DNA of 64,000 nucleotides from Streptomyces lincolnensis (GCF_001685355.1 NZ_CP016438.1:6882001-6946000); one strand, 5' to 3'. Counted from the stretch's first letter, positions 8,299 to 16,596 are shown. Notes: generated by a model not told the origin, from the sequence alone. Program-made: numbers and translations.

Positions 8299-9300
8299 CT
8301 ACCGTGCCCCGGTGTTGCGTGCCAGTGCCAGCGCGTACTCCGGCCACCACTGCCCGGCCGCCGGTCCGCCCTCGCAGGTGCCGTCGGACTCGCCGGGGCG
8401 CTTGATCCACAGGTAGGCGTCCAGGACGGCCTCGCCGGTGGCGGTGGTCGGCGGGGTGCCCAGGGCCCGGCCCGGCGGGTTGCACCAGACGCCCGGCAGG
8501 GGGCCGTTGCCGTTGCGGCTGCTGTCGATGACGAAGTGCTTGCCGCCGAGGTCGCCGGAGAGCTGGAGGCCGTACTGCTTGGTGGCGGCGTTCGTCTGGA
8601 AGTTGGAGACGTTGAGCGCGAAGCCGTCGGCGTTCGCGATGCCGGCCCGCTTCAGCGGTTCGACCAGCTTCGAGGATTCCCGGATCCAGGCCGGGTTGCC
8701 CGCGTCCAGGTAGACCTTGGTGTTCGGCTGCTGCTTCAGGCGGAGGATCGCCTCGGCGAGCAGCTGCTCGCGTTCGGCCCCGTACTCGGCGGGCGTGCAG
8801 CCGTCCACGATGTGCGCGACCGCGTCGGGCTCCAGCACCACCAGGGCCTTGGCCCGGCCGAGGGCGTCCGCGAGCTGCCCGATCCAGGTCCGGTAGGTGT
8901 CCGCGTCGGCCGCTCCGCCCGCGGAGTGCTGGCCGCAGTCGCGGTGCGGGATGTTGTAGGCGACGAACACCGCCGTACGGTCCGCGGCCGTGGCCGCCGA
9001 GGTGGCCGCCCGTACCGTTGCTGTCGGGTCGATCTCGCCGGCCGGCCACAGCGCGACCGGCTCGTCGGCGATACGGCTGAGCAGTTCGGCGTCCTGGGCG
9101 CGGCCCTCCCGCCGCCACATCTGGATCTGCTGGGCCGCGGGGCTCGCCGGATCGACCCAGAAGGGCGAGTCGGCCGCGGGGCTCGCCTGCCGCGAGGCGG
9201 CCCCGGCGACGGAGGCCTCGTCGACGTCGGCCGCGGACGAGCAGCCCGCGGCGAGTCCGAGCACCGCGAGGGCCGCGAGGGTGTGGATCAGCCGGGACAT
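8299..9300 (-). CDS. Secreted lipoprotein glycoside hydrolase family 6 (endoglucanase-like)
   Basis: A 333-residue GH6 protein transcribed against cslA-glxA, with stops only 6 bp apart and no terminator between. It has a lipoprotein signal (MSRLIHTLAALAVLGLAAGC, lipid-attached C20). GH6 landmarks are D121 in NIPHRDCGQHS, D159 in VVLEPDAV (general acid position) and KRPGESDG near the C-terminus. It should hydrolyse beta-1,4-glucan outside the membrane. The same three-gene arrangement accompanies cslA in other Streptomyces, where the hydrolase is thought to trim the CslA glycan; in my memory it is called cslZ, so I leave the symbol empty. Confidence 0.88.
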   Translation of the reverse strand: MSRLIHTLAALAVLGLAAGCSSAADVDEASVAGAASRQASPAADSPFWVDPASPAAQQIQMWRREGRAQDAELLSRIADEPVALWPAGEIDPTATVRAATSAATAADRTAVFVAYNIPHRDCGQHSAGGAADADTYRTWIGQLADALGRAKALVVLEPDAVAHIVDGCTPAEYGAEREQLLAEAILRLKQQPNTKVYLDAGNPAWIRESSKLVEPLKRAGIANADGFALNVSNFQTNAATKQYGLQLSGDLGGKHFVIDSSRNGNGPLPGVWCNPPGRALGTPPTTATGEAVLDAYLWIKRPGESDGTCEGGPAAGQWWPEYALALARNTGAR

Positions 9301-9329
9301 GCTGCTCCCTGGAGCGAGGTGACAAGAAG

Positions 9330-9348
9330 TGACGATTAGTGATCAATC
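9330..9348 (+). promoter_or_regulatory. Small inverted repeat between GH6 and MarR genes
   Basis: ACGATT and AATCGT flank a 7-bp centre (AGTGATC), 30 bp upstream of the GH6 start and 120 bp upstream of the MarR start. It could be an operator for either divergent gene, for example for the MarR protein at 9468. The arms are short, so support is weak. Confidence 0.35.
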
Positions 9349-9467
9349 GTGACACAGGTGACGTATGGGTTCTGGAAAAGACATGGCTCCGGCTGCTCGC
9401 TCCGGTCGGGGATCCGAAGGGCGAGACGGGGCTGACCACGATGTGACCGGCCGGTAAGGTCGGTGTC

Positions 9468-9977
9468 GTGCCGAAGCCGCTCAGCCTCCCCTTCGATCCC
9501 ATCGCCCGCGCCGACGAACTCTGGAAGCAGCGCTGGGGAAACGTCCCGTCGATGGCCGCGATCACCTCGATCATGCGCGCGCACCAGATCCTCCTCGCCG
9601 AGGTCGACGCCGTGGTGAAGCCGTACGGCCTGACCTTCGCGCGCTACGAGGCCCTGGTCCTGCTCACTTTCTCCAAGGCCGGTGAGCTGACCATGTCCAA
9701 GATCGGCGAGCGGCTGATGGTGCACCCCACGTCCGTGACCAACACCGTGGACCGTCTCGTGAGGTCCGGGCTCGTGGACAAGCGGCCCAACCCCAACGAC
9801 GGGCGCGGCACGCTCGCCGTCATCACCGACAAGGGCCGTGAGGTCGTCGAGGCCGCCACCCGCGACCTGATGGCGATGGACTTCGGTCTCGGGGTCTACG
9901 ACGCCGAGGAGTGCGGCGAGATCTTCGCGATGCTCCGGCCGCTGAGGGTGTCCGCGCACGACTTCGACGAGGACTGA
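9468..9977 (+). CDS. MarR-family transcriptional regulator
   Basis: A 169-residue regulator with GTG 9468. The winged helix covers residues about 60-125: LTMSKIGERLMVHPTSVTNT is the recognition region and DRLVRSGLVDKRPNPNDGRG the wing (typical D-x-R-G). Flanking helices form the dimer interface. It is followed after about 43 bp by a DUF3817 gene and then icmA on the same strand, an order I recall from S. coelicolor. Target unknown; the inverted repeats at 9330-9348 and 10428-10447 are candidates but neither is proven. Confidence 0.9.
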   Translation: MPKPLSLPFDPIARADELWKQRWGNVPSMAAITSIMRAHQILLAEVDAVVKPYGLTFARYEALVLLTFSKAGELTMSKIGERLMVHPTSVTNTVDRLVRSGLVDKRPNPNDGRGTLAVITDKGREVVEAATRDLMAMDFGLGVYDAEECGEIFAMLRPLRVSAHDFDED

Positions 9978-10020
9978 CCCGGCGGAAGATCGCCCGGAAC
10001 GCGTGGTTACGCTCGTACGC

Positions 10021-10359
10021 ATGAAAAAGAGCGTGCTGACCCGCTATCGCGTCATGGCCTACGTCACCGGTGTGCTGCTGGTCCTGCTGACCCTGGGCGT
10101 GATCGCCAAGTACCTGCTCAAGATGGACGGGGCGGACGACTTCACCCGCGTCGTGGGCATCGCGCACGGCTGGCTGTACGTCGTCTACCTGGTCTTCGCC
10201 TTCGACCTGGGCTCCAAGGCGAAGTGGCCGGTCGCCAAGCAGCTGTGGGTGCTGCTGGCGGGCACCATCCCGACGGCCGCCTTCTTCGTCGAGCGCAGGA
10301 TCAGCCACGAGCTGGAGGGCAAGATCGCCGACGACTCCCCGGCGGTCGCCAAGGCGTAG
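10021..10359 (+). CDS. DUF3817 small integral membrane protein (second paralogue)
   Basis: A 112-residue protein; ATG 10021 (MKKSVLTRYR) is preferred to an upstream in-frame GTG at 10003 because the positively charged MKK start fits the family and nothing is conserved before it. Three hydrophobic stretches (about 11-30, 45-62 and 72-86), the H-G-W-L-Y...Y-L-V-F-A-F-D element and P-T-A-A-F-F-V-E-R match the other DUF3817 gene at 183-527. It lies between a MarR gene and icmA. Unknown function; membrane location is clear. Confidence 0.85.
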   Translation: MKKSVLTRYRVMAYVTGVLLVLLTLGVIAKYLLKMDGADDFTRVVGIAHGWLYVVYLVFAFDLGSKAKWPVAKQLWVLLAGTIPTAAFFVERRISHELEGKIADDSPAVAKA

Positions 10360-10427
10360 GGCCTGTCCCCCCCCATCGCCGTATCCCACCGCCGCGCGGA
10401 TCGTGTGCGGCGGTTCGCCGTCGACAT

Positions 10428-10447
10428 TTACTTGGACGTCCTAGTAA
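10428..10447 (+). promoter_or_regulatory. Palindromic operator immediately upstream of icmA
   Basis: TTACTTGGACGTCCTAGTAA is a 20-bp palindrome broken at only one symmetric pair; it ends 10 bp before ATG 10458. Its centre GGACGTCC is strongly symmetric. A site here would overlap the promoter or leader and block transcription of icmA. The regulator is unknown; TetR-type acyl-CoA-responsive repressors are plausible. Confidence 0.65.
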
Positions 10448-10457
10448 GTTCGATGGT

Positions 10458-12158
10458 ATGGACGCTGACGCCATCGAGGAGGGCCGCCGACGCTGGCAGG
10501 CCCGGTACGACGCCTCGCGCAAGCGTGAGGCCGACTTCACCACACTGTCCGGCGATGCCGTGGAACCCGTGTACGGGCCGAGGGCGGGGGACAGGTACGA
10601 GGGCTTCGAGCGGATCGGGTGGCCGGGGGAGTACCCCTTCACGCGCGGGCTGTATGCGACCGGCTACCGAGGGCGGACGTGGACCATCCGGCAGTTCGCC
10701 GGGTTCGGGAACGCCGGGCAGACCAACGAGCGGTACAAGACGATCCTCGCCAACGGCGGGGGCGGGCTGTCCGTCGCGTTCGACATGCCGACCCTCATGG
10801 GGCGGGACTCCGACGACCCCCGGTCGCTCGGTGAGGTCGGGCACTGCGGGGTCGCCATCGACTCGGCCGCCGACATGGAGGTCCTCTTCCAGGACATCCC
10901 GCTCGGCGACGTGACGACGTCCATGACCATCAGCGGACCGGCCGTGCCCGTCTTCTGCATGTACCTCGTCGCCGCCGAGCGGCAGGGCGTCGATCCGGCG
11001 GTGCTCAACGGCACGCTCCAGACCGACATCTTCAAGGAGTACATCGCGCAGAAGGAGTGGCTCTTCCAGCCCGAGCCGCACCTGCGCCTCATCGGCGACC
11101 TGATGGAGTACTGCGCCGCCGGCATCCCCGCCTACAAGCCGCTGTCCGTCTCCGGCTACCACATCCGCGAGGCCGGTTCGACGGCCGCGCAGGAGCTGGC
11201 GTACACGCTGGCGGACGGGTTCGGGTACGTGGAACTCGGGCTCAGCCGCGGTCTGGACGTGGACGTGTTCGCGCCCGGGCTGTCCTTCTTCTTCGACGCG
11301 CACCTCGACTTCTTCGAGGAGATCGCCAAGTTCCGCGCGGCGCGCAGGATCTGGGCGCGGTGGCTGCGGGACGTGTACGGGGCCCGCAGCGAGAAGGCCC
11401 AGTGGCTGCGTTTCCACACCCAGACCGCCGGAGTCTCGCTGACCGCCCAGCAGCCGTACAACAACGTCGTACGGACGGCCGTGGAGGCGCTGGCGGCGGT
11501 GCTCGGCGGGACCAACTCGCTGCACACCAACGCCCTGGACGAGACCCTCGCGCTGCCTTCCGAGCGGGCCGCGGAGATCGCGCTGCGCACCCAGCAGGTG
11601 CTGATGGAGGAGACCGGCGTCGCCAACGTGGCGGATCCACTGGGCGGTTCGTGGTACGTCGAGCAGCTGACCGACCGGATCGAGGCGGACGCGGAGAGGA
11701 TCTTCGAGCAGATCCGCGAACGCGGCCTGCGGGCCCACCCCGACGGGCGGCACCCTGTCGGGCCGATCACCTCCGGGATCCTGCGCGGCATCGAGGACGG
11801 CTGGTTCACCGGCGAGATCGCCGAGTCCGCCTTCCAGTACCAGCGGGCGCTGGAGAAGGGCGACAAGCGGGTCGTCGGGGTGAACGCCCACACCGGCTCG
11901 GTGACCGGCGACCTGGAGATCCTGCGGGTCAGCCACGAGGTGGAGCGGGAGCAGGTGCGCACGCTGGCCGAGCGGCGCGGCCGCCGGGACGGGACGCGGG
12001 TCCGCGCCGCCCTGGACGCGATGCTCGCCGCCGCCCGCGACGGCGGCAACATGATCGAACCCATGCTGGACGCGGTCCGCGCGGAGGCGACGCTGGGCGA
12101 GATCTGCGGGGTGCTGCGCGACGAGTGGGGGGTGTACACGGAGCCGCCCGGGTTCTGA
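10458..12158 (+). CDS. icmA: Isobutyryl-CoA mutase large subunit (B12-dependent)
   Basis: A 566-residue protein of the methylmalonyl-CoA mutase alpha-subunit family, TIM-barrel only and without the C-terminal B12-binding domain of full-length mutases. The substrate-selecting residues match isobutyryl-CoA mutase rather than methylmalonyl-CoA mutase: F80 in TIRQFAGFG (Tyr in MCM) and Q198 in YIAQKEW (Arg in MCM). It therefore should interconvert isobutyryl-CoA and n-butyryl-CoA, linking valine catabolism to polyketide and fatty-acid building blocks. It needs a separate small B12-binding subunit (IcmB), not in this window. ATG 10458 is chosen; the open frame extends upstream through the operator without family similarity. 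Confidence 0.93.
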   Translation: MDADAIEEGRRRWQARYDASRKREADFTTLSGDAVEPVYGPRAGDRYEGFERIGWPGEYPFTRGLYATGYRGRTWTIRQFAGFGNAGQTNERYKTILANGGGGLSVAFDMPTLMGRDSDDPRSLGEVGHCGVAIDSAADMEVLFQDIPLGDVTTSMTISGPAVPVFCMYLVAAERQGVDPAVLNGTLQTDIFKEYIAQKEWLFQPEPHLRLIGDLMEYCAAGIPAYKPLSVSGYHIREAGSTAAQELAYTLADGFGYVELGLSRGLDVDVFAPGLSFFFDAHLDFFEEIAKFRAARRIWARWLRDVYGARSEKAQWLRFHTQTAGVSLTAQQPYNNVVRTAVEALAAVLGGTNSLHTNALDETLALPSERAAEIALRTQQVLMEETGVANVADPLGGSWYVEQLTDRIEADAERIFEQIRERGLRAHPDGRHPVGPITSGILRGIEDGWFTGEIAESAFQYQRALEKGDKRVVGVNAHTGSVTGDLEILRVSHEVEREQVRTLAERRGRRDGTRVRAALDAMLAAARDGGNMIEPMLDAVRAEATLGEICGVLRDEWGVYTEPPGF

Positions 12159-12171
12159 GGCCCGGACGGCG

Positions 12172-12207
12172 GACGGCCGTACCCCTCGCCGAAGGGGTAC
12201 GGCCGTC
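12172..12207. terminator. Bidirectional hairpin terminator
   Basis: A perfect 15-bp stem (GACGGCCGTACCCCT) with a 6-base loop (CGCCGA) lies between the convergent icmA and I36-like genes, 14 bp after the icmA stop. It can serve both. Confidence 0.85.
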
Positions 12208-12222
12208 ACCGCTGTGCTCGGG

Positions 12223-12627
12223 TCACGCGACGCCGTGCGTCCAGCCCGGGTTGCACCAGACCACGTCCTCCTTGCCGCCGCCGCCGTTCCACTCGCCGTA
12301 GCACGGGCGGTAGTAGACGGCGGTGCCCTCCGGGATCTGCGTCCCGTAGCCGTAGCTCAGGGTCGTGTTGTAACCACCGTGGTTCCAGAGGTAGTTGGCG
12401 GCGTACGTGCAGGAGCCGGACGGGGCGCAGACCTGCGCGATGGCCGAGTGGCCGTCCTCGTCGGAGTCCCGGACGAAGATCTTGTCTCCGTCGTGGTCGA
12501 ACCAGACGCAGGAACCGCCGGCACACAGCGTCGGGCCGTCCGAGGCCGCCTGCGCCGAGGAGCTGAGGCCGAGCATGAGGCCGAAGGCCGCGAGCAGCAC
12601 ACCGACCGTGGAAAGGATTCGTCTCAT
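12223..12627 (-). CDS. Secreted small protein, peptidase-inhibitor I36-like
   Basis: A 134-residue secreted protein. ATG 12627 is preceded by GAGGGAGAACG on its strand. The signal peptide (MRRILSTVGVLLAAFGLMLG, cleavage after AQA near residue 27) leads to a compact Cys-rich, Asp/Gly/Trp-rich domain: C-A-G-G-S-C-V-W-F, Y-L-W-N-H-G-G-Y-N and C-Y-G-E-W-N-G. This resembles the peptidase inhibitor family I36 / crystallin-like small secreted proteins common in Streptomyces. Six or so Cys suggest disulfides. Inhibitor function is inferred from the family only. Confidence 0.75.
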   Translation of the reverse strand: MRRILSTVGVLLAAFGLMLGLSSSAQAASDGPTLCAGGSCVWFDHDGDKIFVRDSDEDGHSAIAQVCAPSGSCTYAANYLWNHGGYNTTLSYGYGTQIPEGTAVYYRPCYGEWNGGGGKEDVVWCNPGWTHGVA

Positions 12628-12780
12628 CGTTCTCCCTCTCTGAGGCGGGCCGGGCCGAGGTCCGGAGCATGACGCCTCCTCAGAAAGAGGTGCGTTGCAG
12701 CGCGTTGCCTGTCCCCCCACGCCTTTGGCATGTAGGGGAAATGTAAGGGCGAAGGGCGATCTTGTGAAGTGGTTAAGTGC

Positions 12781-13398
12781 TCAAGTGGTTGCGGTGAGGC
12801 CCTGCAACAGCAGCCGGGTGAACCCGCGGACCCACACCTCGTCCGCCGGGCGGGCGCTGACCAGGGTGCGGTGGACCACCGTGCCCGCGACCATGTCGAA
12901 GATGAGATCCACCGTGCGGGCCGTCTCCTCGGGGTCCGCGGGGGGCAGCTCGCCGCGTGCCTGGGCGCGTGCCCGGCCCTCCAGGACCAGACGCTTCTGG
13001 CGGTCGACGATGGAGGCGCGGATGCGCTCGCGCAGCGCGTCGTCCCGGACCGACTCCGCGACCACCGCCATCAGGCCGCTCTTGGCCTCCGGGCGGGCCA
13101 GGATCGCCGCGAACTGGAGGACCACGCCCTCGATGTCGGCGGCCAGGGTGCCGCAGTCGGGGAGCCGCAGTTCGTCGAAGAGCTCCGCCACCGCGTCGAC
13201 CACCAGCTCGTTCTTGCCCGCCCAGCGGCGGTAGAGGGTCGTCTTCGCCACCCCGGCCCGCGTCGCCACGTCCCCCAGCGTGAGCTTGGACCAGCCCAGC
13301 TCCACCAGCGCGTCCCGGGTGGCCGCCAGGATCGCGGCGTCCGCGGTGGCGCTGCGCGGGCGCCCCGAGGCACGCGTGGCGGGAGTGCGGCTTTGCAT
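12781..13398 (-). CDS. TetR-family transcriptional regulator
   Basis: A 205-residue regulator; the start is ATG 13398 (MQSRTPATRASGRPRSATAD). An open extension to 13542 would run through the palindrome at 13482-13498 and is not used. The HTH is at residues about 22-66 (TLGDVATRAGVAKTTLYRRW), the usual TetR signature with Y-R-R-W. The C-terminal domain resembles the TetR_C family of actinobacterial repressors. It is divergent from the thioredoxin-TPR gene and probably controls that promoter region and itself through the palindrome at 13482-13498 (inference). Confidence 0.88.
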   Translation of the reverse strand: MQSRTPATRASGRPRSATADAAILAATRDALVELGWSKLTLGDVATRAGVAKTTLYRRWAGKNELVVDAVAELFDELRLPDCGTLAADIEGVVLQFAAILARPEAKSGLMAVVAESVRDDALRERIRASIVDRQKRLVLEGRARAQARGELPPADPEETARTVDLIFDMVAGTVVHRTLVSARPADEVWVRGFTRLLLQGLTATT

Positions 13399-13481
13399 CC
13401 CATGACGATAACGGGCGATTCCTGTGGCGCAGTGAGGGAGATCACCGGGGCCCCCTGTCGCGGAGGCGGCCTGTGCTATTA

Positions 13482-13498
13482 CGCTACGACTCGTAGCG
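13482..13498. promoter_or_regulatory. Palindromic operator between divergent TetR and thioredoxin genes
   Basis: CGCTACGACTCGTAGCG is a perfect 8+1+8 palindrome located 84 bp upstream of the TetR start and 103 bp upstream of the thioredoxin start. Its size and position suit a TetR dimer. Confidence 0.7.
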
Positions 13499-13600
13499 AA
13501 ACCGCTGGCGTGGGGTGGGGACCCGGCGCCGACCACACGCAAGTCGACCGGCTTTCACGCCGCTTTTCACACACGCGCGGGAACGGGGGAGGATAGACGC

Positions 13601-14578
13601 ATGCAGCCACGGAACATGTCCATGAGCGGAGTCGTCGACCTCGCCGCGGTGAAGGCGGCCCAGGAGGCCAAGGCGAAGGCGGAGCAGGCGCGCGCCGAAG
13701 CGGCACGGCAGGGCGGCGGCGCCCCGGGCGCCCTTTCGCCGGCCGATCTCGTCATCGACGTCGATGAGGCGGGGTTCGAGCAGGACGTCCTCCAGCGGTC
13801 CGCCGAAGTACCCGTCGTCATCGACTTCTGGGCCGAGTGGTGCCAGCCCTGCAAGCAGCTGAGCCCCGTCCTGGAGAAGCTCGCCGTCGAGTACAACGGG
13901 CGCTTCCTCCTCGCCAAGATCGACGTCGACGCCAACCAGATGCTGATGCAGCAGTTCGGGATCCAGGGCATCCCGGCCGTCTTCGCGGTCGTCGCGGGGC
14001 AGGCGCTGCCGCTCTTCCAGGGGGCCGCCGGTGAGCAGCAGATCCGGGAGACCCTGGATCAGCTGGTGCAGGTCGCCGAGGAGCGCTTCGGCCTGACCGG
14101 TCTGACGGTCGACCCCGACGCGAGCGCGGCCGACCGGTCCGCTCCCGCCGAGCCGGTGGGCCCCCACGACGCGACCCTCGCGGCCGCCGTACAGGCCCTG
14201 GACGCCAACGACTTCGGCGGCGCGGTGCGCGCGTACCAGAACGTCCTGGTCGACGACCCGGGCAACACCGAGGCCAAACTGGGCCTCGCCCAGGCCGAGT
14301 TGCTCCAGCGGGTGCACGGCGCGGACCCACAGCAGGTGCGCAAGGACGCGGCCGACAGGCCGGGTGACGTACCGGCCCAGATCGCCGCCGCCGAACTGGA
14401 CCTGGTGGGCGGCCATGTCGAGGACGCCTTCGGGCGGCTCATCGAGACGGTGGGGCGTACGGCGGGCGACGACCGGGACGCGGCGCGCCTGCGGCTGCTG
14501 GATCTGTTCGAGGTCGTCGGCCCCGACGACCCCCGGGTGAGTGCCGCGCGCAGGGCCCTCGCGCGCGCTCTGTTCTGA
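13601..14578 (+). CDS. YbbN/CnoX-type thioredoxin with TPR tail
   Basis: A 325-residue cytoplasmic protein. An Ala/Lys-rich N-terminal helix (about 20-37) precedes a thioredoxin domain (about 50-155) with active site W80-C81-Q-P-C84. The region from about 190 to the end is a TPR-like helical tail (AVQALDANDFGGAVRAYQNV; DPGNTEAKLGLAQAELL). This architecture is the YbbN/CnoX co-chaperone family, which binds unfolded or oxidised proteins and hands them to chaperones. The active-site pair here keeps both Cys. ATG 13601 follows GGGGGAGG at 13585-13592. It stands alone, downstream of the TetR operator region; a strong stem-loop follows at 14664-14701. Confidence 0.9.
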   Translation: MQPRNMSMSGVVDLAAVKAAQEAKAKAEQARAEAARQGGGAPGALSPADLVIDVDEAGFEQDVLQRSAEVPVVIDFWAEWCQPCKQLSPVLEKLAVEYNGRFLLAKIDVDANQMLMQQFGIQGIPAVFAVVAGQALPLFQGAAGEQQIRETLDQLVQVAEERFGLTGLTVDPDASAADRSAPAEPVGPHDATLAAAVQALDANDFGGAVRAYQNVLVDDPGNTEAKLGLAQAELLQRVHGADPQQVRKDAADRPGDVPAQIAAAELDLVGGHVEDAFGRLIETVGRTAGDDRDAARLRLLDLFEVVGPDDPRVSAARRALARALF

Positions 14579-14663
14579 GCGGGGCGGCGGCCCGGTTCTG
14601 ACCAGTCGCTAAACACGCGGGCATGTGGTGCCCAAGTGAAAGATTTGCCGATCGGATGTCACT

Positions 14664-14701
14664 GCGGCCGCGCTTTGCCAAAACTTGGCAATCGCGGCCG
14701 C
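14664..14701 (+). terminator. Long stem-loop after the thioredoxin gene
   Basis: Arms GCGGCCGCG and TTGCCAA pair with TTGGCAA and CGCGGCCGC, with a small 2/1 internal bulge and an AAC loop. It lies 86 bp after the stop. There is no T-tract, so this may be a terminator, an mRNA-stabilising hairpin or a protein site; two further inverted repeats follow. Confidence 0.6.
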
Positions 14702-14702
14702 T

Positions 14703-14848
14703 GTTACTAGCAGTAAGTCAGAGGCGTTGATCTGTCGGATTCTGTCCAGCGATCAACTGCTTTGTCCTGCCCCCTGTTGCCACCCTGTGTCGTCGGCCGA
14801 GACCGGCGGGTCGTTGTTCGGTTATCCGGCCGTTACTAGTGAGTAACG
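14703..14848. promoter_or_regulatory. Two related inverted repeats TTACT...AGTAA
   Basis: TTACTAGCAGTAA (14703-14715) and CGTTACTAGTGAGTAACG (14831-14848) share the half-site TTACT with spacers of 3 and 4 bp; both contain GTTACTAG. Their centres are about 130 bp apart. They sit between the thioredoxin gene and the DUF6230 gene and may be operators for a promoter in this gap. The protein is unknown. Confidence 0.45.
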
Positions 14849-15230
14849 AAGCCCCTTGTGCGGACGGCGAGAATGCACCACGATCGGCCACGCTCGGTCC
14901 ATTCCCGTACCCCGGCAGCCGGTTGGGTCGACGGGATTCCCTGGGTCCCCACCGAGTAGAGCCGGCGGCAGTGGCGCCGTCTCTTGGACAGGGGGGTCTT
15001 CGCCCACTCGGTGAAGCCTGTCCAGCAAGGTTGTGCGTGATGCGTGTCAGGCGCGACCAGTGGTTGTCGCTCGGGGGTGATCGCCGGTGATTCGGGTGCG
15101 GTTCGCGCCACCGAGTACAGGCGCTCTCCTTCCCGAGGACGTAGCACTTCTCCCATCCCTGCCCGGCTGAGCCGTCATGTTCGACAGGGGCAGTCAGGGT
15201 CAGGAGATGTACGTCCGAGAAGGAGGAAAT
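14849..15230 (+). other. Leader region of the DUF6230 operon, no gene seen
   Basis: About 380 bp without a convincing ORF. It contains short direct repeats of CCACCGAGTA (around 14958 and 15109) and a strong ribosome site AAGGAGG at 15220-15226 that fixes the next start. A long 5' leader or an undetected small RNA is possible, but nothing proves it. Confidence 0.4.
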
Positions 15231-15863
15231 ATGGAGTCCCAGGTGCGTGGCGGGACCAGATGGAAGCGGTTCGCTGTGGTGATGGTGCCCAGCGTGGCCG
15301 CCACGGCTTGTATAGGTCTCGCCCTCGCGAACAACGCCCTCGCGGCGTCGTTCAGCGTGTCGGGACAGTCGTTCAAGGTCACGGCGGACAAGCTCGTCGG
15401 TACGGGCTTCTCGCAGTACGGCGCCGTCGACACGGGGTACACCCTCGACGGTAAGAAGACGGCACACCCCGTCGCGGTCTCGGCCTTCAAGCAGGCCCAG
15501 ATCACGAACATGTGCCAGTCCGTGGTCACCCCGGACATCCCGCTGCTCGGCTCGGTCAGCCTGAAGCTGACCGCGGGCGGCGGCGGTACGCCGGTGGAGG
15601 CCGACAACCTCTACATCGACGTCGCCGAGCTCGGCGCCGACGCCACGTTCAAGAACATCAACATCGGCGTGGCGGGCAAGGACATCACCAAGGGTCCTGG
15701 CATCCGGAGCGGCGACACCGCGAACCCGTTCGGGTTCTCCCAGGAGGCCGACCTGGCCACCCTGACGAACGTGAAGCAGACGGCGTGGGCCACCACTGCC
15801 GGAACCTTCAAGCTCAGCGGTCTCAAGATGTCGCTGTCGAAGGGTGTCAGCGAGTGCTACTGA
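15231..15863 (+). CDS. DUF6230 exported protein
   Basis: A 210-residue protein; ATG 15231 follows AAGGAGGAAAT, so the longer frames from 15177 or 15207 are rejected. A hydrophobic segment (about 14-36, VVMVPSVAATACIGLALANN) acts as a signal or anchor, followed by a beta-rich domain with C-terminal Cys pair (MCQ...SECY). Length and motifs (FSVSGQSFKV, GFSQYGAVD, IPLLGSVSLKLTAGGGGTPV) fit DUF6230, which Streptomyces genomes encode next to DUF6114. The next two genes are a DUF6114 membrane protein and a large secreted protein, suggesting an envelope assembly of unknown function. Confidence 0.8.
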   Translation: MESQVRGGTRWKRFAVVMVPSVAATACIGLALANNALAASFSVSGQSFKVTADKLVGTGFSQYGAVDTGYTLDGKKTAHPVAVSAFKQAQITNMCQSVVTPDIPLLGSVSLKLTAGGGGTPVEADNLYIDVAELGADATFKNINIGVAGKDITKGPGIRSGDTANPFGFSQEADLATLTNVKQTAWATTAGTFKLSGLKMSLSKGVSECY

Positions 15864-15907
15864 GCACTCGCTGACGGGCGGGGGAGCCGGTGGCACCCCC
15901 GCCCGTC
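15846..15907 (+). terminator. Two overlapping hairpins at the DUF6230 3' end
   Basis: Hairpin 1: GTCAGCGAGTGCT (15846-15858) pairs perfectly with AGCACTCGCTGAC (15863-15875) across the stop codon. Hairpin 2: GACGGGCGGGGG (15873-15884) pairs with CCCCCGCCCGTC (15896-15907). They share three bases and so compete. They may partly terminate transcription and favour DUF6230 expression over the downstream genes. Confidence 0.65.
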
Positions 15908-15966
15908 CACTCTCCATCGAGCACCACTACTCACCACAGCAACGCCGTTCCAGGGAGCTGTTTTCC

Positions 15967-16596
15967 ATGAGCGCCGAGACTCCTGCCGCACCCGGCCGTG
16001 ACGAGCACTACCTCCGGGTATTTCGGCGGAACTTCCGCGCCTGGCGGGGTAGTCGGCCGTTCTGGTCCGGCCTGTTCATCCTGCTTGCCGGATTCCCGAT
16101 CCTGTACTTCCCGTACGCGAACATCCAGTTCGGTCACCTGACGCTGGCCATGGCCACCACGGCGGGAGCCGGGTCCCTGATCATCGGCGTGCTGCTCTTC
16201 GTCCTCGGTCTCAGCCTCTGGTTCCAGAAGCACGTCCGCGTCTTCGCGGGTGTGGCGGCGATCCTGCTGGGCCTGGTGTCGATCCCGGTGTCCAACTTCG
16301 GAGGCTTCGTCATCGGCTTCATGCTCGCCCTCGTCGGCGGAGCGATGGCCGTGTCGTGGGCGCCGGGAGCGCCCCCCGCGCCGCCGGTGCCGGGGACGGG
16401 CGGACAGCAGGGCGGAGCCCCCGAGAGCGCTGTGCCGGGGGTCGGCTTCACCAAGGACAACCAGGCGCCCCAGGGCATCCGGGCCACGGACCCCGACACC
16501 ACGGTCCTCAAGCCGCTGAACGGGCTCGGCGAGCCGAACGATCTGTCAGGAACGAGCCCGGTCTACGGGGCGAACGGGAGGCACAGTGCCGGCTGA
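15967..16596 (+). CDS. DUF6114 integral membrane protein
   Basis: A 209-residue protein; ATG 15967 with GGGAG at 15953-15957. Four hydrophobic helices occupy about residues 33-52, 60-80, 87-105 and 108-130, followed by a Pro/Gly-rich tail of about 75 residues, probably disordered and exposed. R-R-N-F-R-A-W-R-G-S-R-P-F-W-S-G before the first helix is the recognisable DUF6114 start. The last 11 bp overlap the next gene. Function unknown; coupled genes suggest a complex with the DUF6230 and low-complexity secreted proteins. Confidence 0.82.
   Translation: MSAETPAAPGRDEHYLRVFRRNFRAWRGSRPFWSGLFILLAGFPILYFPYANIQFGHLTLAMATTAGAGSLIIGVLLFVLGLSLWFQKHVRVFAGVAAILLGLVSIPVSNFGGFVIGFMLALVGGAMAVSWAPGAPPAPPVPGTGGQQGGAPESAVPGVGFTKDNQAPQGIRATDPDTTVLKPLNGLGEPNDLSGTSPVYGANGRHSAG

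Noticed and set aside
4380..8405. Very long plus-strand ORF of 1341 codons across cslA and glxA
   Set aside because: It is a shadow frame of the two real genes, Arg/Pro-rich with no recognisable domain.
14836..15156. Minus-strand ORF with LYSV-type repeats in the long intergenic gap
   Set aside because: There is no ribosome site, composition is Arg/Pro-rich and the repeats are short CCACCGAGTA direct repeats; left as unexplained sequence.
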